This document shows, piece by piece, positions 8,586-16,463 of a DNA stretch of 64,000 nucleotides; within the stretch, counting starts at the first letter, position 1; every line of letters starts with the position of its first letter. Source of the DNA: Flavobacterium aestivum (GTDB taxonomy: Bacteria > Bacteroidota > Bacteroidia > Flavobacteriales > Flavobacteriaceae); NCBI RefSeq assembly GCF_026870175.2, contig NZ_CP113977.2, forward strand, positions 2,480,001 to 2,544,000, in the 5' to 3' direction. A model generated the notes under the pieces. It was not told the origin of the DNA and ran no database searches. It saw nothing but the letters and a program-made list of their open reading frames with translations. The translations under genes were made by a program, and so were the position numbers.

Positions 8586-8831
8586 ATGGCACGAAATACT
8601 TCAATATTATTAGGTGACTATTTTGAAAATTTTATAAATGAGCAAATTAGTACAGGGAAATATAGTTCTGTAAGCGAGGTCGTTAGTACTTCTTTAATAG
8701 TTTTTGAGCAAGAAGAAAATAAAACAAAATCTTTAATCAGTGAACTTAAAGTAGGTGAAAAAAGTGCTAAGATTAAAAATTTTGACCGCAAAAAAAATCT
8801 TGAAGAACTTAAAGCAAACTTTGGAAAATAA
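8586..8831 (+). CDS. parD: ParD-family ribbon-helix-helix antitoxin
   Basis: The 81-residue protein begins MARNTSILLGDYFENFI and continues GKYSSVSEVV, the N-terminal strand and helix-turn of the ParD/CopG ribbon-helix-helix family. A charged, probably disordered toxin-binding tail follows (about 45-81). ParD binds DNA to autoregulate and neutralises ParE gyrase poison. The start is fixed by the promoter at 8542-8572. The stop TAA overlaps the ATG of the ParE frame (TAATG), the usual coupling in these operons. Confidence 0.85.
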   Translation: MARNTSILLGDYFENFINEQISTGKYSSVSEVVSTSLIVFEQEENKTKSLISELKVGEKSAKIKNFDRKKNLEELKANFGK

Positions 8832-9130
8832 TGTAAGGATATATTATTAACCAAAAAGCTCTTGAAGACATTAATAAAATTTGGATTTATACCGCAGAAA
8901 ATTGGTCTATTGAACAAGCTGACCGTTACTATAATTTGATTTTTGACGAAATTGAGTATATAGTTGATAATTTAGAAATGGCCCGTGACTTTGGGAACAT
9001 TAGAAAAAACTATAGATGCTCGAAAGTAAAATCTCATTTAATATTTTTCAAGAAAATAAACTCTAATGACATAGAAGTCATAAGAGTTTTGCATGAAAAA
9101 ATGGATATCGAAAATCAATTAAGTATCTAA
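8831..9130 (+). pseudogene. parE: ParE/RelE-superfamily toxin with a stop at codon 2
   Basis: The frame beginning with ATG at 8831 reads ATG-TAA-GGA: codon 2 is a stop. After it the frame is intact for 97 codons and looks like a full ParE: GYIINQKALEDINKIWIYTA near the start, ENWSIEQADRYYNLIFDEI in the middle and a C-terminal IEVIRVLHEKMDIE strand-helix. The only other start in frame is a TTG at 8936, which would delete the first two helices. Either the toxin is inactivated by one recent point change while the antitoxin remains, or the base is a sequencing error, or initiation occurs at a non-standard codon after 8836. Confidence 0.8.
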
Positions 9131-9146
9131 TAGTAAAGAACTATGC

Positions 9147-9290
9147 ACAACTGCGGTCTCATTAAATTTAGTCCTTAAGACTCAAAACATTATCTGTTCT
9201 GCTCTTGTAAACTTTCTCTTAAATTTATACTTTTGGACAAACCGTTTCAAAAACTTCGCAAAGACCTGTGACGTTATTGGTCATTGTAAC
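9147..9290 (+). repeat. Cassette-flanking repeat, copy 2 (contains promoter)
   Basis: It starts at CACAACTGCGGT (9146) and includes TTGTAAACTTTCTC near 9205 and AAACCGTTTC-AAAACTTCGCAAAGACC. It ends in a GTTATTG hairpin near 9273 (TGACGTTA/TAACGG). It is the closest relative of the copy at 6805-6940. The embedded promoter is TTG 9205-9207, N20, TACTTTTG 9228-9235. Confidence 0.7.
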
Positions 9291-9324
9291 GGACGATACA
9301 ACAAGCAACAAACGGATAACAAAA

Positions 9325-10212
9325 ATGAAACGAATAATTGTAATTTTAGGTTTGACATTTTTTGCTTTGACATCGTGTAACGTAAACAAAACTGTAAATA
9401 AAAAAATGGAAACAGCAACGACAGACAAGCCGATTTTCAGCAATGGTTATTCCGAAGTGAATGGACTGAAAATGTATTATGAAATTTACGGACAAGGCAA
9501 ACCGTTTGTTTTAATTCATGGTGGCGGTTCTACGATTCAGTCTAACTTTGAAAAAGTTATTCCGTTGTTCGCAAAAAACAGAAAAGTAATTGCAGTTGAG
9601 TTACAAGCACACGGACGAACAAGTGACAGAAATGCAGACTCTACATTTGAACAAGATGCAGATGACGTTACTACACTTCTTAAAAACTTAAACATTGATA
9701 AAGCCGACTTTTTAGGTTTTAGCAATGGCGGGACAACAACTTTACAAATTGCTATTCGCCACCCCGAAATAGTGGATAAAATTATTTTAGGTTCTGCACT
9801 AGCCAAACGCAATGGAGTTCCCGATTGGTTTTGGGGCTTTATGAAACAAGCCAAGTTGGAGAATATGCCCGAACAACTAAAAACAGCCTATAAACAAGTT
9901 GCTGCAGATCCGAACGGTTTGCAAATAATGCACGATAGGGATGCAAAGCGAATGGTAAACTTCAAAGACATTCCAGACGAACAAATTAAATCTGTCAAAG
10001 TACCGACTTTAATCATCATAGGCGACAAAGATGTTATTACACCTGAACATGCTATTGAATTGCACAGATTAATTGCTAATTCTGAGCTAGCCATAATTCC
10101 GGGTGGACATGGTGAATACATTGGGGAAATAACTACAATAAAACCCGATTTTAAAGAAAGCGAACTTTCTGTGCCTTTGATAGAAAAATTCCTTAACAAA
10201 AAGAATGAATAA
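9325..10212 (+). CDS. Lipoprotein alpha/beta hydrolase
   Basis: A 295-residue protein with a lipoprotein signal (MKRIIVILGLTFFALTSC, lipid Cys at residue 18). It has the oxyanion motif LIHGGGS (about 57), the nucleophile elbow GFSNGG (about 124), an acidic residue in GDKDVITPEH and a His in GGHGEYIG. The ATG at 9325 was chosen because it gives a proper lipoprotein signal; the in-frame GTG at 9268 adds a hydrophilic tail and lies inside the repeat. It is an envelope esterase or hydrolase of unknown substrate, alone between two repeats. Confidence 0.85.
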   Translation: MKRIIVILGLTFFALTSCNVNKTVNKKMETATTDKPIFSNGYSEVNGLKMYYEIYGQGKPFVLIHGGGSTIQSNFEKVIPLFAKNRKVIAVELQAHGRTSDRNADSTFEQDADDVTTLLKNLNIDKADFLGFSNGGTTTLQIAIRHPEIVDKIILGSALAKRNGVPDWFWGFMKQAKLENMPEQLKTAYKQVAADPNGLQIMHDRDAKRMVNFKDIPDEQIKSVKVPTLIIIGDKDVITPEHAIELHRLIANSELAIIPGGHGEYIGEITTIKPDFKESELSVPLIEKFLNKKNE

Positions 10213-10221
10213 TTATCGAAG

Positions 10222-10322
10222 GGCTTATTGCTTGTAAACTTTATCTTAAATTGATTACATTTGAGCAAACGCTTTCCTAAACTTTGCGTGGCTAGATGCG
10301 CTATGTGTTATTGAATAGCGAC
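10222..10322 (+). repeat. Cassette-flanking repeat, copy 3 (contains promoter)
   Basis: It retains TTGTAAACTTTATCTTAAATT (10232 on), the AAACGCTTTCC/AAACTTTGCG blocks and a terminal hairpin GCGCTAT (10299 region) / ATAGCG. The AACTGyrGTT left end is missing or diverged. The promoter is TTG 10232-10234, N21, TACATTTG 10256-10263. Confidence 0.65.
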
Positions 10323-10386
10323 ACTAAAATTTTAAGCAACTGTAAGACAAAATGTAGCAATAACTTAAGAGATAAAAACAAGATAT

Positions 10387-10809
10387 ATGGCAACAAATAT
10401 TTCAAAATTAAAGATTAACGCAACACTTGATAGAGTGTGGGACGTTTTGACTAAACCAGAGTTCGTAAAGCTGTGGCAATACGGTAGTGACTTACAGACC
10501 AATTGGGAAGTTGGTCATGCAATTAAATTCGAGACAAAATGGGAAAACAAAATATTTGAACAATGGGGAACTGTTTTGGAGTTTACACCAACGACAAAGC
10601 TTCGATATTCTTTATTTGCGCCAAGACCTGAGCTTGAAGACAAACCAGAAAATTACTTTGAAATGATTTATTCATTGACTCATGACAATGGACAAACTAA
10701 ACTTGAAATTATACAAGAGGACAACAGACCCAATGCTGTTCAAGAAGACGAACAAGGAGAGGAAAATCCTTTCTTAAAAACGTTGAAACAAATTGCCGAA
10801 ACGAATTAA
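10387..10809 (+). CDS. SRPBCC / AHSA1-type lipid-binding-fold protein
   Basis: A 140-residue START-like fold. The N-terminal strand (KINATLDRVWDVLTKPEFVKLW) and the following WEVGHAIKFETKW and TVLEFTPTTKLRYSLF segments are typical of the AHSA1 (Hsp90 activator-like) branch of SRPBCC proteins. The C-terminus holds the long helix after a polar loop. Bacterial members bind hydrophobic ligands or act as stress proteins; none has a general assignment. The leader from the repeat promoter is about 115 nt. Neighbours are unrelated. Confidence 0.8.
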   Translation: MATNISKLKINATLDRVWDVLTKPEFVKLWQYGSDLQTNWEVGHAIKFETKWENKIFEQWGTVLEFTPTTKLRYSLFAPRPELEDKPENYFEMIYSLTHDNGQTKLEIIQEDNRPNAVQEDEQGEENPFLKTLKQIAETN

Positions 10810-10854
10810 TAAACAAAATATTAGAATAGGAGAGCAGTGCAAAACTCAAAGTCT

Positions 10855-10914
10855 GCCCTCAGATTAAATTTTAGAGCTAAAAAACGTTCATTACCATTGC
10901 GCGGAATGTTAGCC
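10855..10914 (+). repeat. Diverged cassette boundary ending in GTTAGCC
   Basis: The 129-base gap after the SRPBCC gene has little similarity to the other repeats, but ends in GCGCGGAATGTTAGCCGTTATA. GTTAGCC (10908-10914) is identical to the end of the site at 11768-11774. The next ATG is 25 bases further on. Confidence 0.4.
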
Positions 10915-10938
10915 GTTATATAAAAGAATAAACACAAA

Positions 10939-11631
10939 ATGAATATAATTAAAACAGTAACTATTTTCTCAGCACTTATTTTTATTGGTTGTAACAAAAA
11001 AGGAGAAAATGAAAATATTAAAATCGATAAAGAAGAAAAACCAAGTTTAGAGATTATCACAGAAAAGCTTTCCGAGGGAGACTTACCAAAAGAAATACTT
11101 TTTGATGGAGAACCAAAAGAAATAACTAAACTGAAAGATTTAAAAGGAGAACATATAATTCTTTTGACAGAAACAGGAGAAGTTCCGAGTCCTCAAAAAA
11201 TAAATGATGATGAAGAAGAGGAAAGGGATTTTAGAATTTATGCTTATGATTATTTACTCGATAAAAATGACAACAAGTATAAACTAAACTGGAAAATACA
11301 AGATTTTGTTTCTAATTGTGAATTCGATTTGATAGTGGGATTTTTAAAAGACACCTTTAAAATAACGGATTTGAACAAAAATGGCATTGCAGAAATTTGG
11401 ACTATGTATCAAATGGGATGTGTATCAGACGTGAGCCCAATAGATAAGAAAATAATAATGTACCAAGGAAAACAAAAGTTTGCATTAAGAGGTACTAGTT
11501 CTGTAAATCCTGGAGATGGTAAAATAGGAGGGGAGTATAAACTTGATGAAAAGATGAGTAACGCTCCAAAAGAAATTAAAGCATTTGCTATCGAAATGTG
11601 GAAAAAAAATTGCCCACAGAAATATGAATAA
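10939..11631 (+). CDS. Lipoprotein, M949_RS01915-like family
   Basis: A 230-residue protein with a lipobox (ALIFIGC, Cys at about 18), then a charged linker and a soluble domain. Landmarks are LKDLKGEHIILLTETG, an acidic DDEEEERDFRIYAYDYL and a calcium-loop-like segment DLNKNGIAEIWTMYQMGCVSDVSP. It resembles the family named after Riemerella M949_RS01915, reported to affect surface polysaccharide; I make this match from memory at moderate confidence. The role here is unproven. It sits at the right end of the accessory array. Confidence 0.65.
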   Translation: MNIIKTVTIFSALIFIGCNKKGENENIKIDKEEKPSLEIITEKLSEGDLPKEILFDGEPKEITKLKDLKGEHIILLTETGEVPSPQKINDDEEEERDFRIYAYDYLLDKNDNKYKLNWKIQDFVSNCEFDLIVGFLKDTFKITDLNKNGIAEIWTMYQMGCVSDVSPIDKKIIMYQGKQKFALRGTSSVNPGDGKIGGEYKLDEKMSNAPKEIKAFAIEMWKKNCPQKYE

Positions 11632-11640
11632 AAGGCAAAA

Positions 11641-11774
11641 GACTAACTGTAGTTCTATAAAACTGAGTTTTTAGCTTTAAAGCATTGTTGGTTTTGTCTT
11701 GTGAATTTTTTCTTTAAGCGTTTGTATTAGGCTAACTTATTCCCGTCTTTATTAGGCTGACGGGATGGTTAGCC
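11641..11774 (+). repeat. Cassette-flanking repeat, copy 4, with complete attC-like hairpin
   Basis: The left part (GACTAACTGTAGTT, GAGTTTTTAGCTTTAA, GTTGGTTTTG) matches copy 1. The right end folds as GGCTAAC (11730-11736), 5-nt spacer, CCCGTC (11742-11747), 11-nt loop, GACGGG (11759-11764), 3-nt spacer, GTTAGCC (11768-11774). Two paired boxes with unequal spacers are the layout of a folded integron attC site (R''-L''-L'-R'), although GGCTAAC departs from the strict RYYYAAC consensus. Confidence 0.65.
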
Positions 11775-11826
11775 TTAATTTTTGCAAAGACCTCAAAAAA
11801 AATTAAAAAAAAATTAAAAAAATGTA

Positions 11827-11854
11827 TAATCGAATGATTATTCGATTATATTTG
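11827..11854 (+). promoter_or_regulatory. TetR autoregulatory operator overlapping the -7 box
   Basis: A 22-bp dyad, TAATCGAAT (11827-11835) - GATT - ATTCGATTA (11840-11848), overlaps the -7 box TATATTTG (11847-11854). The tetR-type ATG follows at 11859, so the transcript is nearly leaderless and the regulator would block its own promoter. Confidence 0.75.
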
Positions 11855-11858
11855 CATC

Positions 11859-12446
11859 ATGAGATTGAAAGACGAAAATAAAGAGTTCATAATACGGCAG
11901 AAAGCTATCGAAATGATAGTTAATGAAGGTTTTGATGGTCTTAGTATGCAAAAATTAGCTAAGAAGGCTAATATTTCGCCTTCTACAATCTATGTATATT
12001 TTAATAGTCGAGAAGATTTAGTAAACAAGCTATACCTAGAGGTGCAGGACAAATTTGAAAAAGACGCATTGGATAATTTTAGTGCTGACTTGAATTTTGA
12101 AGATGGCTTGTGGCTTCAATGGAAAAACCGACTTAAAAATATTATCCAAAATCCGTTGGAGTATCAGTTTTATGAACAATTTAGAAGCTCGCCGCTAATC
12201 AATCATAAAGATATTCAGCCAACTGTTTTTAGAAAAAAAATGAATGAGTTTGTTGACAATGCAGTGCGTAATAAGGAAATTATTGACTTGCCATCGGAGA
12301 TATTTTGGGCTTTGGCTTATGGACCATTTTATACACTTATAAAGTTTAATTTGAATAAATCAACAATGGCAGGTAAACCATTCACTTTGACAGATCAAAA
12401 TCTAAGACAAGCTTTTGATCTTGTTTTAAAAGCATTGAAAGCATAA
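11859..12446 (+). CDS. TetR/AcrR family transcriptional regulator
   Basis: A 195-residue protein. Residues 10-55 hold the TetR helix-turn-helix (FIIRQKAIEMIVNEGFDGLSM, then LAKKANISPSTIYVYF). The all-helical C-terminal ligand domain is of usual length and Trp/Phe-rich. The gene starts five bases after the -7 box, inside its own likely operator. A related half-site (GTTCGATTA) lies before the VOC gene 61 bp downstream, so both may be in one small regulon. The effector is unknown; the VOC protein is a candidate detoxification partner. Confidence 0.9.
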   Translation: MRLKDENKEFIIRQKAIEMIVNEGFDGLSMQKLAKKANISPSTIYVYFNSREDLVNKLYLEVQDKFEKDALDNFSADLNFEDGLWLQWKNRLKNIIQNPLEYQFYEQFRSSPLINHKDIQPTVFRKKMNEFVDNAVRNKEIIDLPSEIFWALAYGPFYTLIKFNLNKSTMAGKPFTLTDQNLRQAFDLVLKALKA

Positions 12447-12463
12447 TTTTTTTAACTTAAAAA

Positions 12464-12481
12464 TAAACGAACGTTCGATTA
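12464..12481 (+). promoter_or_regulatory. Second TetR-type dyad before the VOC gene
   Basis: TAAACGAAC (12464-12472) abuts GTTCGATTA (12473-12481), an 18-bp near-palindrome with one mismatch. Its CGAAC/GTTCG halves resemble the CGAAT/ATTCG halves of the operator at 11827-11848, but without the 4-bp gap. Confidence 0.5.
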
Positions 12482-12507
12482 TTAATTAACCAATAAAAAT
12501 AAAAACA

Positions 12508-12867
12508 ATGACAATTAATCACTTAAATCTAGTAGTTACAGACGTAACCAATGCAGTAAATTTTTTTGAAACACATTTCGATTTTAACTGCGAATTTGTA
12601 AAAGGCGATAGTGTAATCGCCGTTTTGAAAAACAAAGAAAATTTCACTCTTGTTATTATGGGCAACAAAAATGGAGACACTACTTATCCCAAAGCCTTTC
12701 ACATAGGTTTTATGTTAGACAGTACAGAAGAAGTAGATAGTCTTCATAAAAAACTAGTTGATAATAAAATTGAAGTAGATCAGTCACCTAAAAAAATAAG
12801 GGACAGTTATGCTTTTTACTTTTATTTTGACAACTTATTTATTGAAGTTGGGCATTACCTAAAGTAA
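12508..12867 (+). CDS. VOC (glyoxalase/bleomycin-resistance fold) family protein
   Basis: A 119-residue protein made of two beta-alpha-beta-beta-beta modules. MTINHLNLVVTDV with His at residue 5 and NAVNFFETHFDF form the first; FHIGFMLDSTEEVDSLHKKL and the C-terminal FIEVGHYL form the second. His5, His near 76 and Glu near 113 are possible metal ligands. Family members are isomerases, dioxygenases or drug-binding proteins, so the reaction is open. The TetR gene upstream, with a shared operator half-site, suggests induction by a toxic small molecule. Confidence 0.8.
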   Translation: MTINHLNLVVTDVTNAVNFFETHFDFNCEFVKGDSVIAVLKNKENFTLVIMGNKNGDTTYPKAFHIGFMLDSTEEVDSLHKKLVDNKIEVDQSPKKIRDSYAFYFYFDNLFIEVGHYLK

Positions 12868-12940
12868 AAAGTCATCTTCAACAATGAAGCCTATTTTGAG
12901 CGGAATTGCATCTGTTGCAAATCCGAAATTGGATAACATA

Positions 12941-12981
12941 AAAAAGCCGCTTTGTCATTCAGGGGACAAATGCGGCTTTTT
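12941..12981. terminator. Bidirectional terminator
   Basis: AAAAAGCCGC-TTTGTC (12941-12956) pairs with GACAAA-T-GCGGCTTTTT (12965-12981). It separates the convergent VOC gene (+) and fadE (-) and has poly-A/poly-U on both sides. Confidence 0.9.
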
Positions 12982-13011
12982 AAACAAAAAAAAACTAAAA
13001 AAAAGATTTTA

Positions 13012-14802
13012 TTAGAAGCAGTATGCGTTTTCTGCAACTAATTTAGTGGTGATCGTTTCTCTTAAACCAACAACATTTGGCATGTTAGTGTATTTAGTAT
13101 AACGACGTAATCCCATTAACATCATACGTTGTTCATCACCTTCAGCAAAAGAAATAATGCTTTCTTTTCCTTTTTGAGTAATAATATCTACTGCTTGGTA
13201 CAAGTATAATTGTGCCATTGCGATTTGTTCTTTTACTTTATCAGCACCGTTAGCTTTGGCTAATTTTTCAGTTCTCAAGATAGTACTTTCAGCCATGTAG
13301 ATTTCAATTAAGATATCTGAAGCTGCCATTAGTAACTGTTGGTGTCCTTCTAAGTCTGGACCGTATTTTTGAACGGCTCCACCAGCAACCATTAGGAACG
13401 CTTTTTTCAATTTACCAATCATTTCTTTTTCCTCAGCAAATAATTCAGAATAATCAGGAGTATCAAAAGATGGAATTCCCATTAATTCTTCTTGCACTTT
13501 AGAAGCTGGTCCTAGTAAATCAACGTGACCTTTCATGGCTTTTTTGATTAACATACCAACAGAAAGCATTCTGTTGATTTCGTTTGTTCCTTCGTAGATA
13601 CGAGCAATACGAGCATCTCTCCAAGCACTTTCCATAGGAGTGTCTTCTGAGAATCCCATTCCACCAAAGATTTGAATTCCTTCATCAGCACAATTTTGTA
13701 CGTCTTCAGAAACAGCTACTTTCAAGATAGAACACTCGATAGCGTATTCTTCAACACCTTTCAATTCTGATTCTTGGTGTGAAACACCTTCTGCTTCGCG
13801 AGCAGTGATTCTGTCTTCAATGTCTTTTGCAGCACGGTAAGAAGCACTTTCTCCTGCGTAGCAAGAAGTTGCCATCTCAGCTAATTTAGAACGAATAGCT
13901 CCAAATTGAGAGATAGAAGTATTAAATTGGATTCTTTCATTAGAATAGTTCACCGCTCCAGAGATTACTCTACGTTGTGCATCTAAACAAGCAGCTGCTA
14001 ATTTGATACGACCTACGTTCAAAGCATTCATTGCGATTTTGAAACCGTTTCCTCTTTCAGACAACATGTTTTCAACAGGAACTTTTGTTTCATTAAAGAA
14101 AACCTGACGTGTAGATGAAGAACGAATACCTAATTTATGCTCTTCTTCATTCATAGAGATTCCATTATCTGGAGTGTTTTCTACGATAAATCCAGTGATG
14201 TTTTTGTCGTCACCAATTCTTGCGAATACGATGAATACTGAACAGAATCCTGCATTCGAAATCCACATTTTTTGTCCAGTGATCGAATAGGTTTTTCCGT
14301 CTTCTGATAAAACAGCTTTTGTTTTTCCAGAATTAGCATCAGATCCAGCACCTGGTTCAGTCAAGCAATACGCTCCAAACCATTCTCCAGAAGCTAATTT
14401 TGGTACGTATTTTTGTTTTTGTTCTTCTGTTCCGTATAATGTGATTGGCATTGTTCCAATTCCAGTGTGAGCTCCAAAAGCTGTAGAGAATGAACCCGTT
14501 GCTCCCGAAATATAATCACATACCAAAACAGTATTTACAAATCCCATTCCCATTCCTCCATAAGACTCAGGTACTGCTACGCTTAAGAAACCAAGATCTC
14601 CCGCTTTTTTCATACACTCTTGTGTATAAGCGTAATCTTTTTTCTCAAAACGATCTTTGTGTGCCCACAATTCTTTGTCAACGAACTCTTTTACAGAGTC
14701 ACGCATCATTAATTGCTCTTCATTGAAGTCTTCTGGTGTGAAGATATCTTCACATTTTGTTTCTTTTACGATGAATTGACCACCTCTTGTTTTGTCGCTC
14801 AT
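13012..14802 (-). CDS. fadE: Acyl-CoA dehydrogenase (FadE-like, 596 aa)
   Basis: FAD-dependent acyl-CoA dehydrogenase, first oxidation of beta-oxidation. The acyl-CoA DH N, M and C domains are visible in order: FTPEDFNEEQLMMRDSVKEF, the FAD/substrate loop WFGAYCLTEPGAGSDANSG, the middle KMWISNAGF, and the C-terminal IARIYEGTNEINRML with the probable catalytic Glu. A further ~170-residue C-terminal extension is present, as in Bacillus FadE (594 aa). Gene order fadN-fadA-fadE matches the Bacillus operon. It is the last gene of the transcript, ending at the terminator 12941-12981. Confidence 0.93.
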   Translation of the reverse strand: MSDKTRGGQFIVKETKCEDIFTPEDFNEEQLMMRDSVKEFVDKELWAHKDRFEKKDYAYTQECMKKAGDLGFLSVAVPESYGGMGMGFVNTVLVCDYISGATGSFSTAFGAHTGIGTMPITLYGTEEQKQKYVPKLASGEWFGAYCLTEPGAGSDANSGKTKAVLSEDGKTYSITGQKMWISNAGFCSVFIVFARIGDDKNITGFIVENTPDNGISMNEEEHKLGIRSSSTRQVFFNETKVPVENMLSERGNGFKIAMNALNVGRIKLAAACLDAQRRVISGAVNYSNERIQFNTSISQFGAIRSKLAEMATSCYAGESASYRAAKDIEDRITAREAEGVSHQESELKGVEEYAIECSILKVAVSEDVQNCADEGIQIFGGMGFSEDTPMESAWRDARIARIYEGTNEINRMLSVGMLIKKAMKGHVDLLGPASKVQEELMGIPSFDTPDYSELFAEEKEMIGKLKKAFLMVAGGAVQKYGPDLEGHQQLLMAASDILIEIYMAESTILRTEKLAKANGADKVKEQIAMAQLYLYQAVDIITQKGKESIISFAEGDEQRMMLMGLRRYTKYTNMPNVVGLRETITTKLVAENAYCF

Positions 14803-14825
14803 TTCTTTATTTTTTTGTTAAGATG

Positions 14826-15262
14826 AAAGAAAATAGAATATAGAAAATAGACTTTACTTTAGTCCATTTTGAAATCCCATCGTCATCCTTTGGAATTCTT
14901 CTATTTTAATTTCTAATTGGTTAAATTGTATTTCGCTAATATATTTTCTGTGTTTCGCAATCAATAATTGCGTAATAAGTTCGAATGAAGATCCAAGAGA
15001 AATATCTAAAAAGTGACTGAAAGATTTATCAGTTCTTGAAGAGCCTTCAGCAATATTACTGGGAATTGAAACTGAACATCTGCTAATTTGGGAACTTAAG
15101 TCATATCGTTCATGTTTTGGAAATTCTAATAGTAAATCTGAAATCTCATTTGCGATTGTTATTCCAAGTTGCCAAATCTTCAAGTTCTTATAATTATGTC
15201 TCATTCGTTTATCTTAAAGGCATATATCTATATTCTATTCTCTATGTTCTATATTCTTTTTT
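14826..15262. repeat. Inverted repeat carrying the four-helix gene in its loop
   Basis: The left arm (about 14826-14856, GAAAATAGAATATAGAAAATAGA then CTTTA) is the inverse of the right arm (about 15212-15262, ATCTTAAA then TCTATATTCTATTCTC). A near-copy without any gene lies at 16464-16540. Here the loop is filled exactly by the four-helix gene, whose stop codon is inside the left arm. Confidence 0.75.
14854..15204 (-). CDS. Four-helix bundle protein (23S rRNA IVS / S23 type)
   Basis: A 116-residue all-helical protein of the TIGR02436 'four helix bundle' family. Landmarks are YKNLKIWQLGITIANEI near the N-terminus, SSQISRCSVSIPSNIAEGSSR in the middle (the family signature) and the C-terminal LIAKHRKYISEIQFNQLEIKIEE. 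Relatives are best known from intervening sequences inserted in 23S rRNA hairpins; their biochemical role is unclear. It interrupts the fadA-fadE spacing and sits in the loop of an inverted repeat found empty between fadN and fadA, so it is probably part of a small IVS-like element and unrelated to beta-oxidation. Confidence 0.88.
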   Translation of the reverse strand: MRHNYKNLKIWQLGITIANEISDLLLEFPKHERYDLSSQISRCSVSIPSNIAEGSSRTDKSFSHFLDISLGSSFELITQLLIAKHRKYISEIQFNQLEIKIEEFQRMTMGFQNGLK

Positions 15263-16442
15263 AGAGTACTTCAAAAATTCCCGCAGATCCCTGACCAGTT
15301 CCAACACACATACTCACAATTCCGTATTTGCTTCCTCTGCGTTTCATTTCATCAAACAATTGAACTGATAATTTGGCTCCAGTACAACCTAGAGGGTGAC
15401 CCAAGGCAATAGCTCCACCATTAACATTGATGATATCAGGATTCAAGTTTAGTTCGCGGGTAACTGCCAATGCTTGTGAAGCAAATGCTTCGTTCAATTC
15501 AATTAAATCGATATCATTTAGAGTCAATCCAGCTTGTTTTAATGCTTTTGGAATGGCTTTTACAGGACCAATTCCCATAATTCTTGGTTCAACACCTGCT
15601 GAGGCGAAGTTTACCAATCTAGCGATAGGCTCAAGGTTTAATTCTTTTACCATTTCTTCGCTCATAACCAGTACAAAAGCAGCACCATCACTCATTTGTG
15701 AAGAGTTACCTGCAGTTACACTTCCGTCAGCAGCAAAAACCGCTCTAAGACCAGCCAATGCTTCTAGAGAAGTTCCGGCTCTTGGCCCTTCGTCTTTGTT
15801 TACCACATATGATTTGGTTTCTTTTTTACCATTTTCATTGATAAAAGTTTGCTCTACAGTGATAGGCACAATTTGTTTGTCAAATTTACCTTCAGCTTGC
15901 GCTTTCAAAGCTTTGTTATGCGATTGAAAAGCAAATTCATCTTGATCTGCACGAGAAATGTTGAATTGTTTAGCCACCGCTTCCGATGTTAATCCCATTC
16001 CCCAGTAGTAATCCTCATGTCCTGCTTTTGCAACAGCGTAATCCGGAGTAGGTTTGTAACCTCCCATCGGGATATAACTCATACTCTCAGCTCCACCGGC
16101 AATGATACAATGTGCCATTCCTGATTGGATTTTAGCAGTTGCCATTCCGATTGTTTCCAATCCAGAAGCGCAGTATCTGTTTACAGTAACTCCAGGTACA
16201 TCATCTACTTTTAATCCCATCAAAGAGATTAAACGACCCACGTTCAAACCTTGTTCTGCTTCCGGCATGGCATTTCCTACCATAACGTCGTCAATACGTG
16301 TTTTGTCAAAATCAGGTAACTCATTCATCATGTATTGAATGGTTTCTGCCGCCAATTCATCAGGTCTTTTAAATCTAAAAACTCCTTTTGGCGCTTTACC
16401 TACCGCAGTACGATAAGCTTTAACTATATATGCTGTTTTCAT
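15261..16442 (-). CDS. fadA: Acetyl-CoA C-acyltransferase (3-ketoacyl-CoA thiolase)
   Basis: A 393-residue thiolase that cleaves 3-ketoacyl-CoA with CoA in the last step of beta-oxidation. Nucleophilic Cys is in NRYCASGLET (about residue 90), the catalytic His in GGAIALGHPLGCTGA (about 350) and the second Cys in CVGTGQGSAG (about 380). Length is typical. It lies between fadN (96 bp upstream) and the four-helix insertion. The N-terminus MKTAYIVKAYRTAVGKAP is the usual start. Confidence 0.95.
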   Translation of the reverse strand: MKTAYIVKAYRTAVGKAPKGVFRFKRPDELAAETIQYMMNELPDFDKTRIDDVMVGNAMPEAEQGLNVGRLISLMGLKVDDVPGVTVNRYCASGLETIGMATAKIQSGMAHCIIAGGAESMSYIPMGGYKPTPDYAVAKAGHEDYYWGMGLTSEAVAKQFNISRADQDEFAFQSHNKALKAQAEGKFDKQIVPITVEQTFINENGKKETKSYVVNKDEGPRAGTSLEALAGLRAVFAADGSVTAGNSSQMSDGAAFVLVMSEEMVKELNLEPIARLVNFASAGVEPRIMGIGPVKAIPKALKQAGLTLNDIDLIELNEAFASQALAVTRELNLNPDIINVNGGAIALGHPLGCTGAKLSVQLFDEMKRRGSKYGIVSMCVGTGQGSAGIFEVL

Positions 16443-16463
16443 TTGTTTTTGTTTTTTAAGATT

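Noticed and set aside
8422..8613. A 63-codon frame between the hydrolase and parD
   Set aside because: It overlaps the parD promoter and start, lies in a repeat-derived spacer, and its protein shows no family pattern.
9268..9324. Longer start of the second hydrolase at GTG 9268
   Set aside because: It would bury the lipoprotein signal, and the codons fall in the cassette repeat.
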